Part shown: positions 25,600 through 35,065 of the stretch, in pieces
Position numbering within the stretch: the first letter of the stretch is position 1
Layout: every line of letters starts with the position of its first letter
IMG/VR virus record: IMGVR_UViG_3300044675_000089
Coordinates: 1 to 37,338 of that record
Reading direction: 5' to 3' (one strand)
Source of the DNA: a virus
DNA length: 37,338 bases
Notes under the pieces: generated by a model
The model's database searches: none
What the model saw: the letters and a program-made list of their open reading frames with translations, nothing else
Told to the model about the DNA's origin: nothing
Program-made: the position numbers and the translations under genes

Positions 25600-28500
25600 T
25601 AGTATCTACTACCTCTTATTCCTCTGTCGTTCATACCCTTAATCTTTCTAATTACAACATTTGCAACTTCATCTGCTGAAGAGTTTGTTCCTGCAACATT
25701 TACATTAACGCTATAACTATTATTATACAGTGTTGTGCTTCCTTCCATAACTGTATTTGTAATTGGTGCCATGATTGTGTTTGCACCTATGCCACCTTTC
25801 ATTCCTGGAAAAACGTCCCCATTCATTGCTTGTAGTAATCCTAAGTTTTCTTTTGCAACAGATTTACGAACAACAAATTCTCCTGGTGTTAATAATGCTG
25901 GAACCCTATCTGTATTTCCTAATCCTGGAACAAGGTTTCCAATTGCCATCCTTACTGGTGCTGGTTCAGTAGATCCTTTATAATTTACATTTCCACCCAT
26001 TGCCATTCTTTTTACGTTTCCACCAAAAGCGTAAGGTCTTCTTGCTGATCTTATTGATGCTAAAGCACTATCTACTGCATTTTGTATTTGAACTTTTCCA
26101 ATTCTAATTGCGTCTGCTGACTGAGATAAACTTGTAAGTATGTCTCTGCCTGTAGAAACCATACCACCCAATCCACTTTTCTTTGAATCTCCAGCCCATG
26201 CTGCACTTAAGTTTGTTAAGAATCCTAATGAATTCTTTCCTTCTACGCTTGCTTCTCCATAAAATCTTGATAAATCTCCTGCTTTCTTTTTTGCTTTTTC
26301 TGCTTCTAGTGCAAACTCTGTTGCTGTTAATGTAGCAATTTGTTGAGATTTTAAAATAGAATCAGAAAGGGCTTGAACATTTATTCCTAATGATTGACTC
26401 ATTGCAGCAACAGACTCAGGACTATTTGGATCTAAACCTATTGACTGACCAAGATATCCAAGTTGTGCACCCATTGCTTGACGTGCTGACTGATTTACAG
26501 TTGTTTGCATCTGAGTAGCAATCTGACTCATCTGTGTTAACACTTGAAGTTTACGTTGTTTTTCTTTCTCAGCAGTAATAGTCTTTTCAATATTAACAAT
26601 TTTTTCTTGTTCTGCTCTAACCAATAAAGTAGTTTGATATATTGACTCTTCAAGAGACTTAATATTAGTTTCAATTTGTTCACGAGTATATAGTTGACCA
26701 TTAATTTCTACCGTCAAAGCAGCAAGTTCTGCTTGTTGTTGTTGTTCAAGTGCTGCCCTAGTATCTTCTAATTGTGCTTGAGCCTCTGCGTTAGTAATCT
26801 CTGCTGCTGCACTTGCGGCTGCACCAAAATCACCAGAAGCAATTGCTGAAGCCAAATCAATTTGTCGTTGTTGTCTTTGTGCCGCTCTATCATTTGCTTG
26901 AGTTACTTTATCAATAGCAGAAATTCTTTCATCATAAATCTTATTAATGTTATCTTCTTTATCAGATAGTTGTTGCAACCCTTTACTATAAAGGTCTATT
27001 TGTTTTTGTTGAGCATTAGAGAGTTCATTATATTGATCTATTTGATCTTGAATTGGATTAATTCTTGTTTGTTCAAGCATATCTATGTATGCACCTATAG
27101 CATTAGTTGCAGAAGTCATAGTATCTTGTAACATTTCTTCATCAGTCTTTAATAGTTCTGCTTGAATAGATGCCTCTCTTAAGGAAGCATTTAATTCAGA
27201 AATTGCTTGTCTTTGTTGTTTAACTGTTCCAGTTAATATTTTTCCTGCTGAAGCAAAATCTAGACTTCCTGCTGCTGCTGGATCTAGCCCTTTCATTCTT
27301 AATTCTATTAACTGTGCTGTTTGTATTGGTACGATTCCTCCACCACCTCCACCAGCCTCTCCATCTTCTCCTATTACTGATGCATACAATGACCCTGGTC
27401 CAAAATATTTTTTAGTTAGTCTAACGGCCTCATCCGCTGATGCTCTTACAACTTCTTCATCAGTAACTGTAGTACTCATTCCTGGATTAAGTGAAGACGA
27501 TGCGGATGCTTTCTTTTGATTTTCTAATCTAGTTCTCATTTTATCTGCATCAATAGTTTCAAGGATTGTTCTATAAATTTGAATTGAATACTTTGTTTGC
27601 TCGTCTGGCAAACTATCAAACCAATCAACGTTCTGTTGAATGCCCACAAAATCTGAATCTGTTTCAGAAAATTTAATTAATGCTTCTTTAGTTATTTTAT
27701 CTGGAAGTTCTTTATTCATTTTAGCAATATCTTCGCTAGCAGATACCATATCATCTATACTTACAGTATCAATAACTGCATCCATATTTACATCTTTATC
27801 ACTTAAATTAGTTGCTGTTTCTAAGAATGAAGTAGCCTGAGCAAATTTTGTTGGATCTAAATCTCTAAATAGATTTATTGTTTCTCCTCTTTCAACTCTA
27901 TCTTGAACTTCTCTAGTAGCAACTAGTATTCTATCTAATCCTTCTACCCCGATACCCTTGGCTTCTGCATATAAAGTAATTTGTTTTTGAATTCCTTCTT
28001 CACTAAGTTTTCCATCTTTTCCAGTCATAACGCTCATCAAAGACATAGCCTGTTCTAGCCCAATATTTCCAGATGAAACTTGTGTATTAATTAAGAAAGT
28101 AACTTCTTTATTTTTAAACCCTTCTGTTTGAGTTGTAAATGCAGATGCTATTCCAGCAAGAGGTGTATCTTTATATTTAATAGATACCGCTTCGCTACTA
28201 CCCTTTAACATCTGATCTTGTATTTGTTTATTAGTAGTAAAAGTTTTCATAACAAAATCTAATGTTTGTTTTTGCTGATCAGTTATCTCTTTTCTACCAG
28301 CAACATAATCATTTTCAAGATTATTTCTATAAAGCAAAAGATCGTTTAATTTATTTTGTAGTTTTGTTTGCTCTTCTGAATTAGTTGTATTTTGAATAGC
28401 ATTTCTTAATACTTTTTCTTGCTCTATAAATTCTTGTCTTTTTGTTTGAACTTGAACTTCATATGTATCTAATGCTTTTCTAGAAGTTTCTAATGCAGAT

Positions 28501-31500
28501 TCATTATAACCAACTTGTTGTCCTGCTATTTTTGCAAATCCTTTATCTTTAAATGTATTTGTACCAAATATAAGATCTCCTAGTTTAGCAACATCAACTG
28601 TTCCAGTTTTCCAAGATTCAAAAAAACTTTTTCCTATTCCAGAAAAATCATAAAATCCACTATCTGTCCATATTTTATTTGAATCAATTTTAGATAATTG
28701 TGTTTGAATTGTATTTGCAAAATCTTGACTTTGTGATTTTGATTCTTCAATAAGTCTAATTCTTACTTCTAATGGATCTTTATATAGGTCATTTCCATTT
28801 ATACCAATAAGTTCTTCTAACTTACCATTAATACTCATAGATATATCTTGGCTACCCAAAGAAGTGCCTATTGCTTGTGCTATGCTTTGTGCTTGTGCTG
28901 GATCTATCAACCCTTCTACAACATAGTCAGCAAGTTTTGCACCAATTATTTTTCCACTTCCTGGACCCATATTATCTTTAGTTAATTGACTTGTTTGATT
29001 TAATAATTGTTTACCTAAATCTGATGTTATAAATGTATCACCAAAATCACTTCGTAATGGATTTATTGGGGAAGTTCTTGACTCTCTTTGTCTAGTTGCA
29101 ACTTCTGAAGCGGAAACGTTTCCAGTCATCTCTCCCATTGCTTTTAAATCATCTGAAGTGTTACTCATAGATGTTGCAAATTCATATCCTTTAACTCTTG
29201 CATTGTCTATTGATTTTTTCATTAGGTATAATGCTGTTGGCAATCCAACTGCTGCAGTTGCTGCTAAGACTAAAGGATTTGCAAGCATTGGTGCGGCCAT
29301 TGCTAAACTTCCAATTGTTCCTGCAGCCATAGACACATTATTTGCTAACTGTTGAGTTCTTGGATCTTTAGAAGTCATTCCTACTGCCATCGCAGCACCA
29401 CTTATTGCAAATCCACCCATACCAATTCCACTTGCAGCCCTACCAAGTCTTTGACTCTTTTGAATTTTATTTGATTGCTTTGTTGCATCATCTAAACTTT
29501 CTGTATTTTTATCAACTACTAATGTATTTTTTCCCATTGTTGTAATTAATTTTTCAACAATTTTTTTACCAGCACTACTTATTGTGCTAGTTGCAGAACC
29601 CAAAGATTGTTTCATTGAAGATCTAGCAACAGTTGATTGTGATGGAATAGTATTAATGTTTTGAGAAGATCTTTTATCTGTAACTTTAAAATCATACCCT
29701 GGTCCACTTGGCTCTGCTCTGTAAGCCATGCCACCTTTATTCATAGCCTGTAATTGTGGTCCAAATTTTTGTGCAGATTTTGAATTAACAACAAACTCTC
29801 CAGGAGTTAACATTGCTGGAGTTACACCTTGTTCTCCATATGAAGGAGTACCTGATTGACGATTTTGTACTGCTTGAGCAGCAGTTCCTGCAACAGCAGT
29901 ACCAAGAGCAGCAAGTGCTCCAAACTTTGCCGAAGGTCTTTGTGAAAAACTTTTTGCCCTTGCACCAACACTAGGTTTAGTAGTTGTTACTCCAGCAGTT
30001 TGTTTTGTCATTGGCATACCCATTACACTAACAAGATTTCCTGCATTATCATATTTAGGATCTAAAAATTTAGGAACAGTTAAACCAAAACCTCCTTGTG
30101 CTCTTACTAAGTTTGGATCATTTAACATACGAAGTAATTGAACAATAGGCATTTTTCTATATTCTTTATGAGGCGAGCCTTTTTTTACTTTTGATCTCAT
30201 ACCTTTATCGCCCAAAATACCTTTTGCCCATAGTTCATCAGCATTAGAATACAATCTACTTGTTAATTGATCAGAATTTTTAGAACCAGAAGAGGCATTC
30301 TTAAATGATTTTTGCATTTCATTTAATACATTTTTACCTTGTGGTGAATTAGGATCTAACCCTTCTGCAGCCAAAGCATTAAGTGCATATCGTCTTCCCA
30401 TTTCACCTTGCCAAGCACCATTAGTTGGAAATTGTTTTAATTCTGCTTGCAAAACTTTTAAGGCTACTTTTTCATTTATAGTTAAATCAGGTTTAGTTTT
30501 GATTAAATCTGCAATGTCTTGTGCTTCTTTTCTAAACAATGGATAGCCTTCTACATTTGCTCCACCCATAAGTGGTCTAATATCTGCTGCACGATTTTGT
30601 GTTAATTGATTAAAAGAATGATTTCCAAACATTGTATATCCAGAATATCTATAAGCACCATTATCTTTTTTAGTACCCTGCCTTAAGTGTAATCCAGAAG
30701 TTTGAAGATGTCCAACTAAGGATACAGAATCAGATTGAGGTAGTGAGCCTCCACCTCTGTAAGCCATCTTTCCAAATCCAGGAGTACCAGAAGACCTATA
30801 GGTTTGACCACCTTTATTCATTGCTTCAAGAGTTTGTGAATTAGCCTGTGCTGCTTTTTTAGTTACAACAAATTCTCCAGGCATCAATGTTGTAGGAACT
30901 GTATCTTTATTTCCTGATCCTGGAACCCAACCACCTTTAGCCATAGGTTTTCCAAATTTAGGATTTTTTATTTTACTTGCGGCTCCTGCTGCAAAAAATT
31001 GTGGATTAGTTTGTGCAAATGAAGATGCTGCTTGATTTGCTTGCTTATAAACACTAGTCAACCTCATTAAAGCACCTGCCTCTAATGCAAATTGATCAGT
31101 TAACATTTCGTGAGCATTATGTAAATTATTTGCTACAGACAATGCTTCTAATTGTTCAGAACTTAAATACTGTGTTGATAAACCTAATTCACCACCACCT
31201 ACTGTTAATGATTGATATCCTTTACGAAGTAAATTAATAAACTTACCAATATTAGCAATACCGTTAGCAATCAAACCAATAGACATCAAAAGTACTGGCC
31301 CAATACCACCAATTGCTGCTATAACTGCAACTATTGCTTTTTTAGTACCGTCTGAAAAATTGTTAAACTTATTTAAGGCTTTAGTTGCAAATTCTATAAT
31401 AGGTGTTAATGCTTCTGCAAATGCTTGACCAACAGGAACCAAAGATGCTTTTAATTTTTCTATAGCAGCCTGAAACTTTACTGCTGCAGATTCTGCTGTA

Positions 31501-32963
31501 ACACCTAATTCTCGTTCTGCCATAATTCCTAATTCTTCCGTTGAGGCTGCAGCCAAAGATAAAACTCTAGATGCTTGAGTTCCACTTTTATTTACGTTTT
31601 CAAAAAGAGTAGATAATCTTGCAAATTGATACTTACCAAAAATTGTTTCAATTAATCTTGATTTTGACAACTCATCAAGTGGCTCTAGTGCTGTAGCAAA
31701 AGTCATAACTGTTGCTTTTAGATCTCCTGCATTTTGTTCAACTATTCCATTTAAATTAATTCCTAATGCTTTAGCCTGTTCATTTGCTGCTTTTGATGGA
31801 TTAATTAAAGATGCAAGACCAGATTTTAAAGCGTTTGCTGCTTCTGATGCTTTTACTCCACCTTCTTGCATTGCGGCCATAAAAAATGCTAAGTCTTTAA
31901 TATCTCCACCAAGTGATTGAATTACAGGAGCAACCTTTGGAATAGCCTGAGTAATATCATCAAGTGCTACTACTGTTTGGTTTTCAACTGCGTTTAAAAA
32001 GTTAATTGTCTTGTCTAGTTCTTTTCCAGTTGCACCAAATGCGTTTTGAATTGCAATTGTTGCCTCTAATGCTTGATCTTGTGCTACCCCACCAAGTACT
32101 GAAAGTTTGGTTGCTTGAGCAACAACGCTTTCTAACTGTGCTCCAGAGTTACCTGCTGCTGCTGCATCTGCAGCCATTTTAATAGTATCTGTAATAGCAA
32201 CTCCATATTTTGTGTATTCGTTTGCTAGTTTTTTAATACTTTCTAAAGCAGCATCTGTTTCTACTGTAGATGTAAAGATATCTCCGTATACTTTTTTAAA
32301 CCTAATAGCCTGCATTTCCATGTCTCTAAAAGTTCTAATGGCTGTAGAACCAAGAATAGTAAGAGGAATGGTAAAACCAACCATCAACTGACGTCCAGCC
32401 CATTGGGTATTCTTACCAAAGTTTAAAAGTTTTGTTGTTCCAGCGTCTAAAAGTTTATTAAAAATTTGTTGTTTTTGAATAGCAAGTTGCATTTGGGTAA
32501 TAGGTTTTGAATAATCAAGAGAGTTAGGAACAATTTTAACTGCTCTCATAGCACCATCAGCGGCACGACCTAATTCAATATGTCTAGTTTGTAATAATTT
32601 TACTCTTTCTTCTGCTACCTTAGTAATAGTTCCAAATTCTTTACCAAAGAGTTTTCCAAATGATTTTGTGGAAGCCATAGAATATCTAAAGTATTCTCTA
32701 GCAGATAGTTTATTTTTTTCAAGAGCGTTAGTAAATCTTTCAGTTTCTGTATGTACCTTGCCCATTGAGGCAGTAAATTTACCTGTAGCATTTATGTTAT
32801 GAATTAAACTAGTAGAAAATTCTTTTTGAATCCTAGATGCTTCAGAGGATCCTTGAATAATGCTTTTGTTAAAAAATTGTATTTGTTTTTCTAAGGCTTT
32901 TAATTCTGCAAGGGCTTGAGCAGCATCGAGATTGACTCTAATATTGGCCTGTGCATCAACCAC
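25599..32963 (-). CDS. Tape measure protein
   Basis: The predicted protein has 2454 residues. It sets tail length and is ejected before the DNA. By the usual 0.15 nm per residue the tail would be up to about 370 nm. The N-terminal part is coiled-coil, and residues about 210-470 match the TP901-type tape measure domain (AIPKVAPVIQSLGGDIKDLA). Hydrophobic segments lie near 540-575 and 1200-1245. Three copies of a PGEFVV module (residues 695, 1054 and 2360) are present, with a non-repetitive insert between the first two. A coiled-coil rich in Gln lies around 1970-2130. GTG at 32963 overlaps the chaperone stop (TAGTG) and has GAGGTGA 8 bases upstream. Confidence 0.95.
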   Translation of the reverse strand: MVDAQANIRVNLDAAQALAELKALEKQIQFFNKSIIQGSSEASRIQKEFSTSLIHNINATGKFTASMGKVHTETERFTNALEKNKLSAREYFRYSMASTKSFGKLFGKEFGTITKVAEERVKLLQTRHIELGRAADGAMRAVKIVPNSLDYSKPITQMQLAIQKQQIFNKLLDAGTTKLLNFGKNTQWAGRQLMVGFTIPLTILGSTAIRTFRDMEMQAIRFKKVYGDIFTSTVETDAALESIKKLANEYTKYGVAITDTIKMAADAAAAGNSGAQLESVVAQATKLSVLGGVAQDQALEATIAIQNAFGATGKELDKTINFLNAVENQTVVALDDITQAIPKVAPVIQSLGGDIKDLAFFMAAMQEGGVKASEAANALKSGLASLINPSKAANEQAKALGINLNGIVEQNAGDLKATVMTFATALEPLDELSKSRLIETIFGKYQFARLSTLFENVNKSGTQASRVLSLAAASTEELGIMAERELGVTAESAAVKFQAAIEKLKASLVPVGQAFAEALTPIIEFATKALNKFNNFSDGTKKAIVAVIAAIGGIGPVLLMSIGLIANGIANIGKFINLLRKGYQSLTVGGGELGLSTQYLSSEQLEALSVANNLHNAHEMLTDQFALEAGALMRLTSVYKQANQAASSFAQTNPQFFAAGAASKIKNPKFGKPMAKGGWVPGSGNKDTVPTTLMPGEFVVTKKAAQANSQTLEAMNKGGQTYRSSGTPGFGKMAYRGGGSLPQSDSVSLVGHLQTSGLHLRQGTKKDNGAYRYSGYTMFGNHSFNQLTQNRAADIRPLMGGANVEGYPLFRKEAQDIADLIKTKPDLTINEKVALKVLQAELKQFPTNGAWQGEMGRRYALNALAAEGLDPNSPQGKNVLNEMQKSFKNASSGSKNSDQLTSRLYSNADELWAKGILGDKGMRSKVKKGSPHKEYRKMPIVQLLRMLNDPNLVRAQGGFGLTVPKFLDPKYDNAGNLVSVMGMPMTKQTAGVTTTKPSVGARAKSFSQRPSAKFGALAALGTAVAGTAAQAVQNRQSGTPSYGEQGVTPAMLTPGEFVVNSKSAQKFGPQLQAMNKGGMAYRAEPSGPGYDFKVTDKRSSQNINTIPSQSTVARSSMKQSLGSATSTISSAGKKIVEKLITTMGKNTLVVDKNTESLDDATKQSNKIQKSQRLGRAASGIGMGGFAISGAAMAVGMTSKDPRTQQLANNVSMAAGTIGSLAMAAPMLANPLVLAATAAVGLPTALYLMKKSIDNARVKGYEFATSMSNTSDDLKAMGEMTGNVSASEVATRQRESRTSPINPLRSDFGDTFITSDLGKQLLNQTSQLTKDNMGPGSGKIIGAKLADYVVEGLIDPAQAQSIAQAIGTSLGSQDISMSINGKLEELIGINGNDLYKDPLEVRIRLIEESKSQSQDFANTIQTQLSKIDSNKIWTDSGFYDFSGIGKSFFESWKTGTVDVAKLGDLIFGTNTFKDKGFAKIAGQQVGYNESALETSRKALDTYEVQVQTKRQEFIEQEKVLRNAIQNTTNSEEQTKLQNKLNDLLLYRNNLENDYVAGRKEITDQQKQTLDFVMKTFTTNKQIQDQMLKGSSEAVSIKYKDTPLAGIASAFTTQTEGFKNKEVTFLINTQVSSGNIGLEQAMSLMSVMTGKDGKLSEEGIQKQITLYAEAKGIGVEGLDRILVATREVQDRVERGETINLFRDLDPTKFAQATSFLETATNLSDKDVNMDAVIDTVSIDDMVSASEDIAKMNKELPDKITKEALIKFSETDSDFVGIQQNVDWFDSLPDEQTKYSIQIYRTILETIDADKMRTRLENQKKASASSSLNPGMSTTVTDEEVVRASADEAVRLTKKYFGPGSLYASVIGEDGEAGGGGGGIVPIQTAQLIELRMKGLDPAAAGSLDFASAGKILTGTVKQQRQAISELNASLREASIQAELLKTDEEMLQDTMTSATNAIGAYIDMLEQTRINPIQDQIDQYNELSNAQQKQIDLYSKGLQQLSDKEDNINKIYDERISAIDKVTQANDRAAQRQQRQIDLASAIASGDFGAAASAAAEITNAEAQAQLEDTRAALEQQQQAELAALTVEINGQLYTREQIETNIKSLEESIYQTTLLVRAEQEKIVNIEKTITAEKEKQRKLQVLTQMSQIATQMQTTVNQSARQAMGAQLGYLGQSIGLDPNSPESVAAMSQSLGINVQALSDSILKSQQIATLTATEFALEAEKAKKKAGDLSRFYGEASVEGKNSLGFLTNLSAAWAGDSKKSGLGGMVSTGRDILTSLSQSADAIRIGKVQIQNAVDSALASIRSARRPYAFGGNVKRMAMGGNVNYKGSTEPAPVRMAIGNLVPGLGNTDRVPALLTPGEFVVRKSVAKENLGLLQAMNGDVFPGMKGGIGANTIMAPITNTVMEGSTTLYNNSYSVNVNVAGTNSSADEVANVVIRKIKGMNDRGIRGSRY

Positions 32964-33636
32964 TATTGAATCACCTCGTAATCCAAACCATTACCTATAC
33001 CAAAACCAGCACGCTTAGCGGCTTGTCCTTGTAAGGCAACAATATCTCTTGGATTAGTTGTTTGACCTTTACTATATACTTTAGCCTTGAGACGTTCCCA
33101 TTCATCACCAGAGACTTTATTCTTATCGATGTCAACACCTTGTAGTGCTGCTGAAAACTTCCTGTTAATATGGTCTTGTTCTCTCTTTGCTTCGAGAATG
33201 GCCACTAGTTCAGGCATCGATAATCTGTCCTCCAATTCCTGGTAATCTTTCCAATTACCAAGAAGAAATACCTCAGATTCTATAGCAACGAGGTCTAGTT
33301 CTGACCACTTAGAGCCGCCGTTGCTGCTAGTAAATTTGGGTCGTTAAGTTTAACCCCCGAGGCAATTTCAATAATTTTATAAACTGTTGGAAGATCTACT
33401 AAATCTTCAAGTTTTTTCTTATCTGCTAATTCAGGATTGTACTGTTGCATTGCAATTGTGATGCAATCCATTAACAAATCCATTGACTTATCATTATCAG
33501 ATGCTACTTCTACATTATCTAAGCCTTGAAATTTTTTCATGAAATCTCTTAATAGAGAAATTCTTAAAGGTCTTAGGGTTAATTTTGTACCGTCAATTAG
33601 TTCAATTTCTACGACTTCATAGACACTTGTTGCCAT
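32963..33636 (-). CDS. Tail assembly chaperone G-T fusion made by -1 frameshift
   Basis: Reading the 33295-33636 frame to codon 102 and slipping back one base gives a 224-residue fusion. The T part (WSELDLVAIESEVFLLGNWK, then DRLSMPELVAILEAK and FSAALQGVDIDKNK) is the typical actinophage T domain, and it has no plausible start of its own. Its frame is open from 33337 to 32963, while stop codons close it just upstream of the slip site. So the T domain can only be made by frameshifting, as in lambda G/GT. The fusion should load the tape measure protein for tube assembly. It lies directly before the tape measure gene. Confidence 0.85.
33295..33636 (-). CDS. Tail assembly chaperone G
   Basis: The predicted protein has 113 residues. 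An N-terminal beta part (VYEVVEIELIDGTKLTLRPL) is followed by helices (LLRDFMKKFQGLD, DLPTVYKIIEIASGV). Size and position between the major tail and tape measure genes match the G component of tail chaperones. The zero-frame product ends in LLAATAALSGQN. The last 12 codons are replaced by the T domain when the ribosome slips. ATG at 33636 has AGGAGG 4 bases upstream and an extended -10 promoter just before. Confidence 0.85.
   Translation of the reverse strand: MATSVYEVVEIELIDGTKLTLRPLRISLLRDFMKKFQGLDNVEVASDNDKSMDLLMDCITIAMQQYNPELADKKKLEDLVDLPTVYKIIEIASGVKLNDPNLLAATAALSGQN
33331..33340 (-). other. Tandem -1 ribosomal slippery site
   Basis: The minus strand reads CCCAAATTTA with codons (ga)C CCA AAT TTA. 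It contains two overlapping X XXY YYZ heptamers, C CCA AAT and A AAT TTA, both giving the same -1 frame. The G frame stops 36 bases downstream of the site. The -1 frame has stop codons only a few codons upstream, so the slip window is about 50 bases. Confidence 0.82.
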
Positions 33637-33660
33637 TTATCCTCCTATGGATATATTAAA

Positions 33661-33669
33661 ATTATAGCA
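33661..33669 (-). promoter_or_regulatory. Extended -10 promoter TGCTATAAT for chaperone/tape measure genes
   Basis: TGCTATAAT on the minus strand matches TGnTATAAT. It lies directly after the terminator hairpin and leaves a leader of about 18 bases with AGGAGG before the chaperone ATG at 33636. No -35 match is visible. Confidence 0.5.
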
Positions 33670-33670
33670 C

Positions 33671-33696
33671 AAAACCCACCCCCAGAAGGGAGTGGG
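33671..33696 (-). terminator. Intrinsic terminator after the major tail protein gene
   Basis: On the minus strand CCCACTCCC, loop TTCT, then GGGGGTGGG form a 9-bp stem with one T-G wobble, followed directly by TTTT and an AT-rich tail. It is placed 22 bases after the major tail protein stop. It is the only strong intrinsic terminator I found in the window. Confidence 0.85.
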
Positions 33697-33718
33697 CTAA
33701 GTGTATATGAAGTTGTTA

Positions 33719-34396
33719 CTAGCCAACTACACGGTCTACGATTTTACCGTATGAACCATTTGCTGTTGGTAGTAAGCGGAATGAAACTTCAAACATTGAA
33801 GGTTCGTCACGCTTTGCAGAAACTGTTACGTTGTCGATTGACAATGCACGGTGTGCTACATAAACTCTTTCTACTGCTGTTGCTCCTGTTGCTTCTGGAT
33901 CTCCAGAACCTGGACCAACTGCGATAAGTGCACGTTCAACTGGAACTGCACCAAGTTCACCTGAGTTTAGAACTAAAGTGTCTTGTGTTGCTCCATTTGA
34001 AAGTTCTGTATCTTTGCCTGCAATAGATACAAGAAGATTTTCAAGTGTGGCTTCAGCGAATGCTGTAACCATGTTAACTTGCATACCTTGCTTGTAAAGT
34101 TTTGCTACGTCAAGTAGTTGATCTACTTGAACTTCACCAAAGTCTGGTTGGAATTGTAATTCCAAACCATTCATTGTGTAGCCTACGTTTCTGTAGTTTG
34201 CATTTGCTTCAAGTGTATCTGCGTAACGTGTTCCAGATACGAAATTTGGAATTCCTGTTACGGAACCTGAACCAAAGTTGTATACTGCTGCAGATCCTGA
34301 TCCTGAATTTGGTACATATTCAAGAGCACCTGCTGTAGATACGAATACCTGTGCTGCACCTACGATAATTTGATTGCTATTACCTAATGTTGCCAT
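33719..34396 (-). CDS. Major tail protein
   Basis: The predicted protein has 225 residues, neither very basic nor acidic. It is the tube subunit by size, by position before the chaperones, and by sequence style: a start VGAAQVFVSTAGALEYVP, a central LELQFQPDFGEVQVDQLLD and a C-terminal strand FEVSFRLLPTANGSYGKIVD. Codon use is unlike most neighbours, with CGT for Arg and many C-ending codons, and the gene has its own leader with AAGGAAGG and a terminator behind it. All this fits very high expression. ATG at 34396. Confidence 0.85.
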   Translation of the reverse strand: MATLGNSNQIIVGAAQVFVSTAGALEYVPNSGSGSAAVYNFGSGSVTGIPNFVSGTRYADTLEANANYRNVGYTMNGLELQFQPDFGEVQVDQLLDVAKLYKQGMQVNMVTAFAEATLENLLVSIAGKDTELSNGATQDTLVLNSGELGAVPVERALIAVGPGSGDPEATGATAVERVYVAHRALSIDNVTVSAKRDEPSMFEVSFRLLPTANGSYGKIVDRVVG

Positions 34397-34451
34397 ATAT
34401 TTTTTTCACCTTCCTTGTTTTTAGGAAAAGTGGGGCGATTTCCTCAATCTA

Positions 34452-34457
34452 ATTATA
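34452..34457 (-). promoter_or_regulatory. Candidate -10 (TATAAT) of the major tail protein gene
   Basis: TATAAT lies on the minus strand in CGATATAAT, which lacks the TG of the other sites. It gives a leader of about 50 bases that contains a possible pair of alternative hairpins and the AAGGAAGG ribosome site. There is no clear -35. Confidence 0.4.
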
Positions 34458-34465
34458 TCGTGCTT

Positions 34466-35065
34466 TTATGACTCATTATACTGTTTTGAATGATAATCAT
34501 ATTTAATAATAAGGTCCCTAGAAGGCTTATACTCCATAAGGTTAGATACATCTTGTTGAGTTTCTGCATACCCCGATTGGAAGACATTTATACATTGAAA
34601 CCTATATTTATAATAATCATATACAGAAGGACTTGCAGAAACAGGATAGTCATCATATAGTTCTTCTGCAAATTCATTTATATCATTTGCTGCAACATCT
34701 TCTCTATCTAATACAAGGGTAATTAAAGAAGTAAGATTAATTGTTACCCCATATCGATCTGAACCATTGGTTGCAGCCCCATATAAAGAACCACCATAAA
34801 TGGTATATCTCATTTGCTCACTTTTAATAGGGTAGAAATATTTGTATTTACCTGTTCTAACTTTAGTGAATTTATCGAATACTATGTAAGGTAAATCATT
34901 CTCTATAATTTCAGGAGGTATATTTCCTGTACCCGCTGGAAAGAATGGAATAAAGTCATCGGCACCAACAGTTGGTGGATAAAGATTATAGAAAGAAGGT
35001 GCTTGGGTTTTAAATTGTTCCCAAACATATCTATTAATTATATTTTCTGGTCTGTAAATTTTCAT
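34466..35065 (-). CDS. Probable tail terminator / neck protein
   Basis: The predicted protein has 199 residues. Features are YVWEQFKTQAPSFYNLYPPT near the start, an IVFDKFTKVRTGKYKYFYPI strand pair and YYKYRFQCINVFQSGYAE near the end. By order it is the last gene before the major tail protein, the usual place of the tail terminator. I do not recognise a specific family. ATG overlaps the previous stop (ATGA). The stop lies 69 bases before the next gene, a gap that holds the tail promoter candidate. Confidence 0.72.
   Translation of the reverse strand: MKIYRPENIINRYVWEQFKTQAPSFYNLYPPTVGADDFIPFFPAGTGNIPPEIIENDLPYIVFDKFTKVRTGKYKYFYPIKSEQMRYTIYGGSLYGAATNGSDRYGVTINLTSLITLVLDREDVAANDINEFAEELYDDYPVSASPSVYDYYKYRFQCINVFQSGYAETQQDVSNLMEYKPSRDLIIKYDYHSKQYNES

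Noticed and set aside
25735-25983. Plus-strand frames inside the tape measure gene
   Set aside because: They are shadows of the minus-strand gene, without ribosome sites or recognisable products.
32963-33235. Independent 90-residue protein before the tape measure gene
   Set aside because: The frame continues open upstream into the chaperone gene, has a typical T-domain start there and is reached by the slippery site. The apparent TTG start is incidental.
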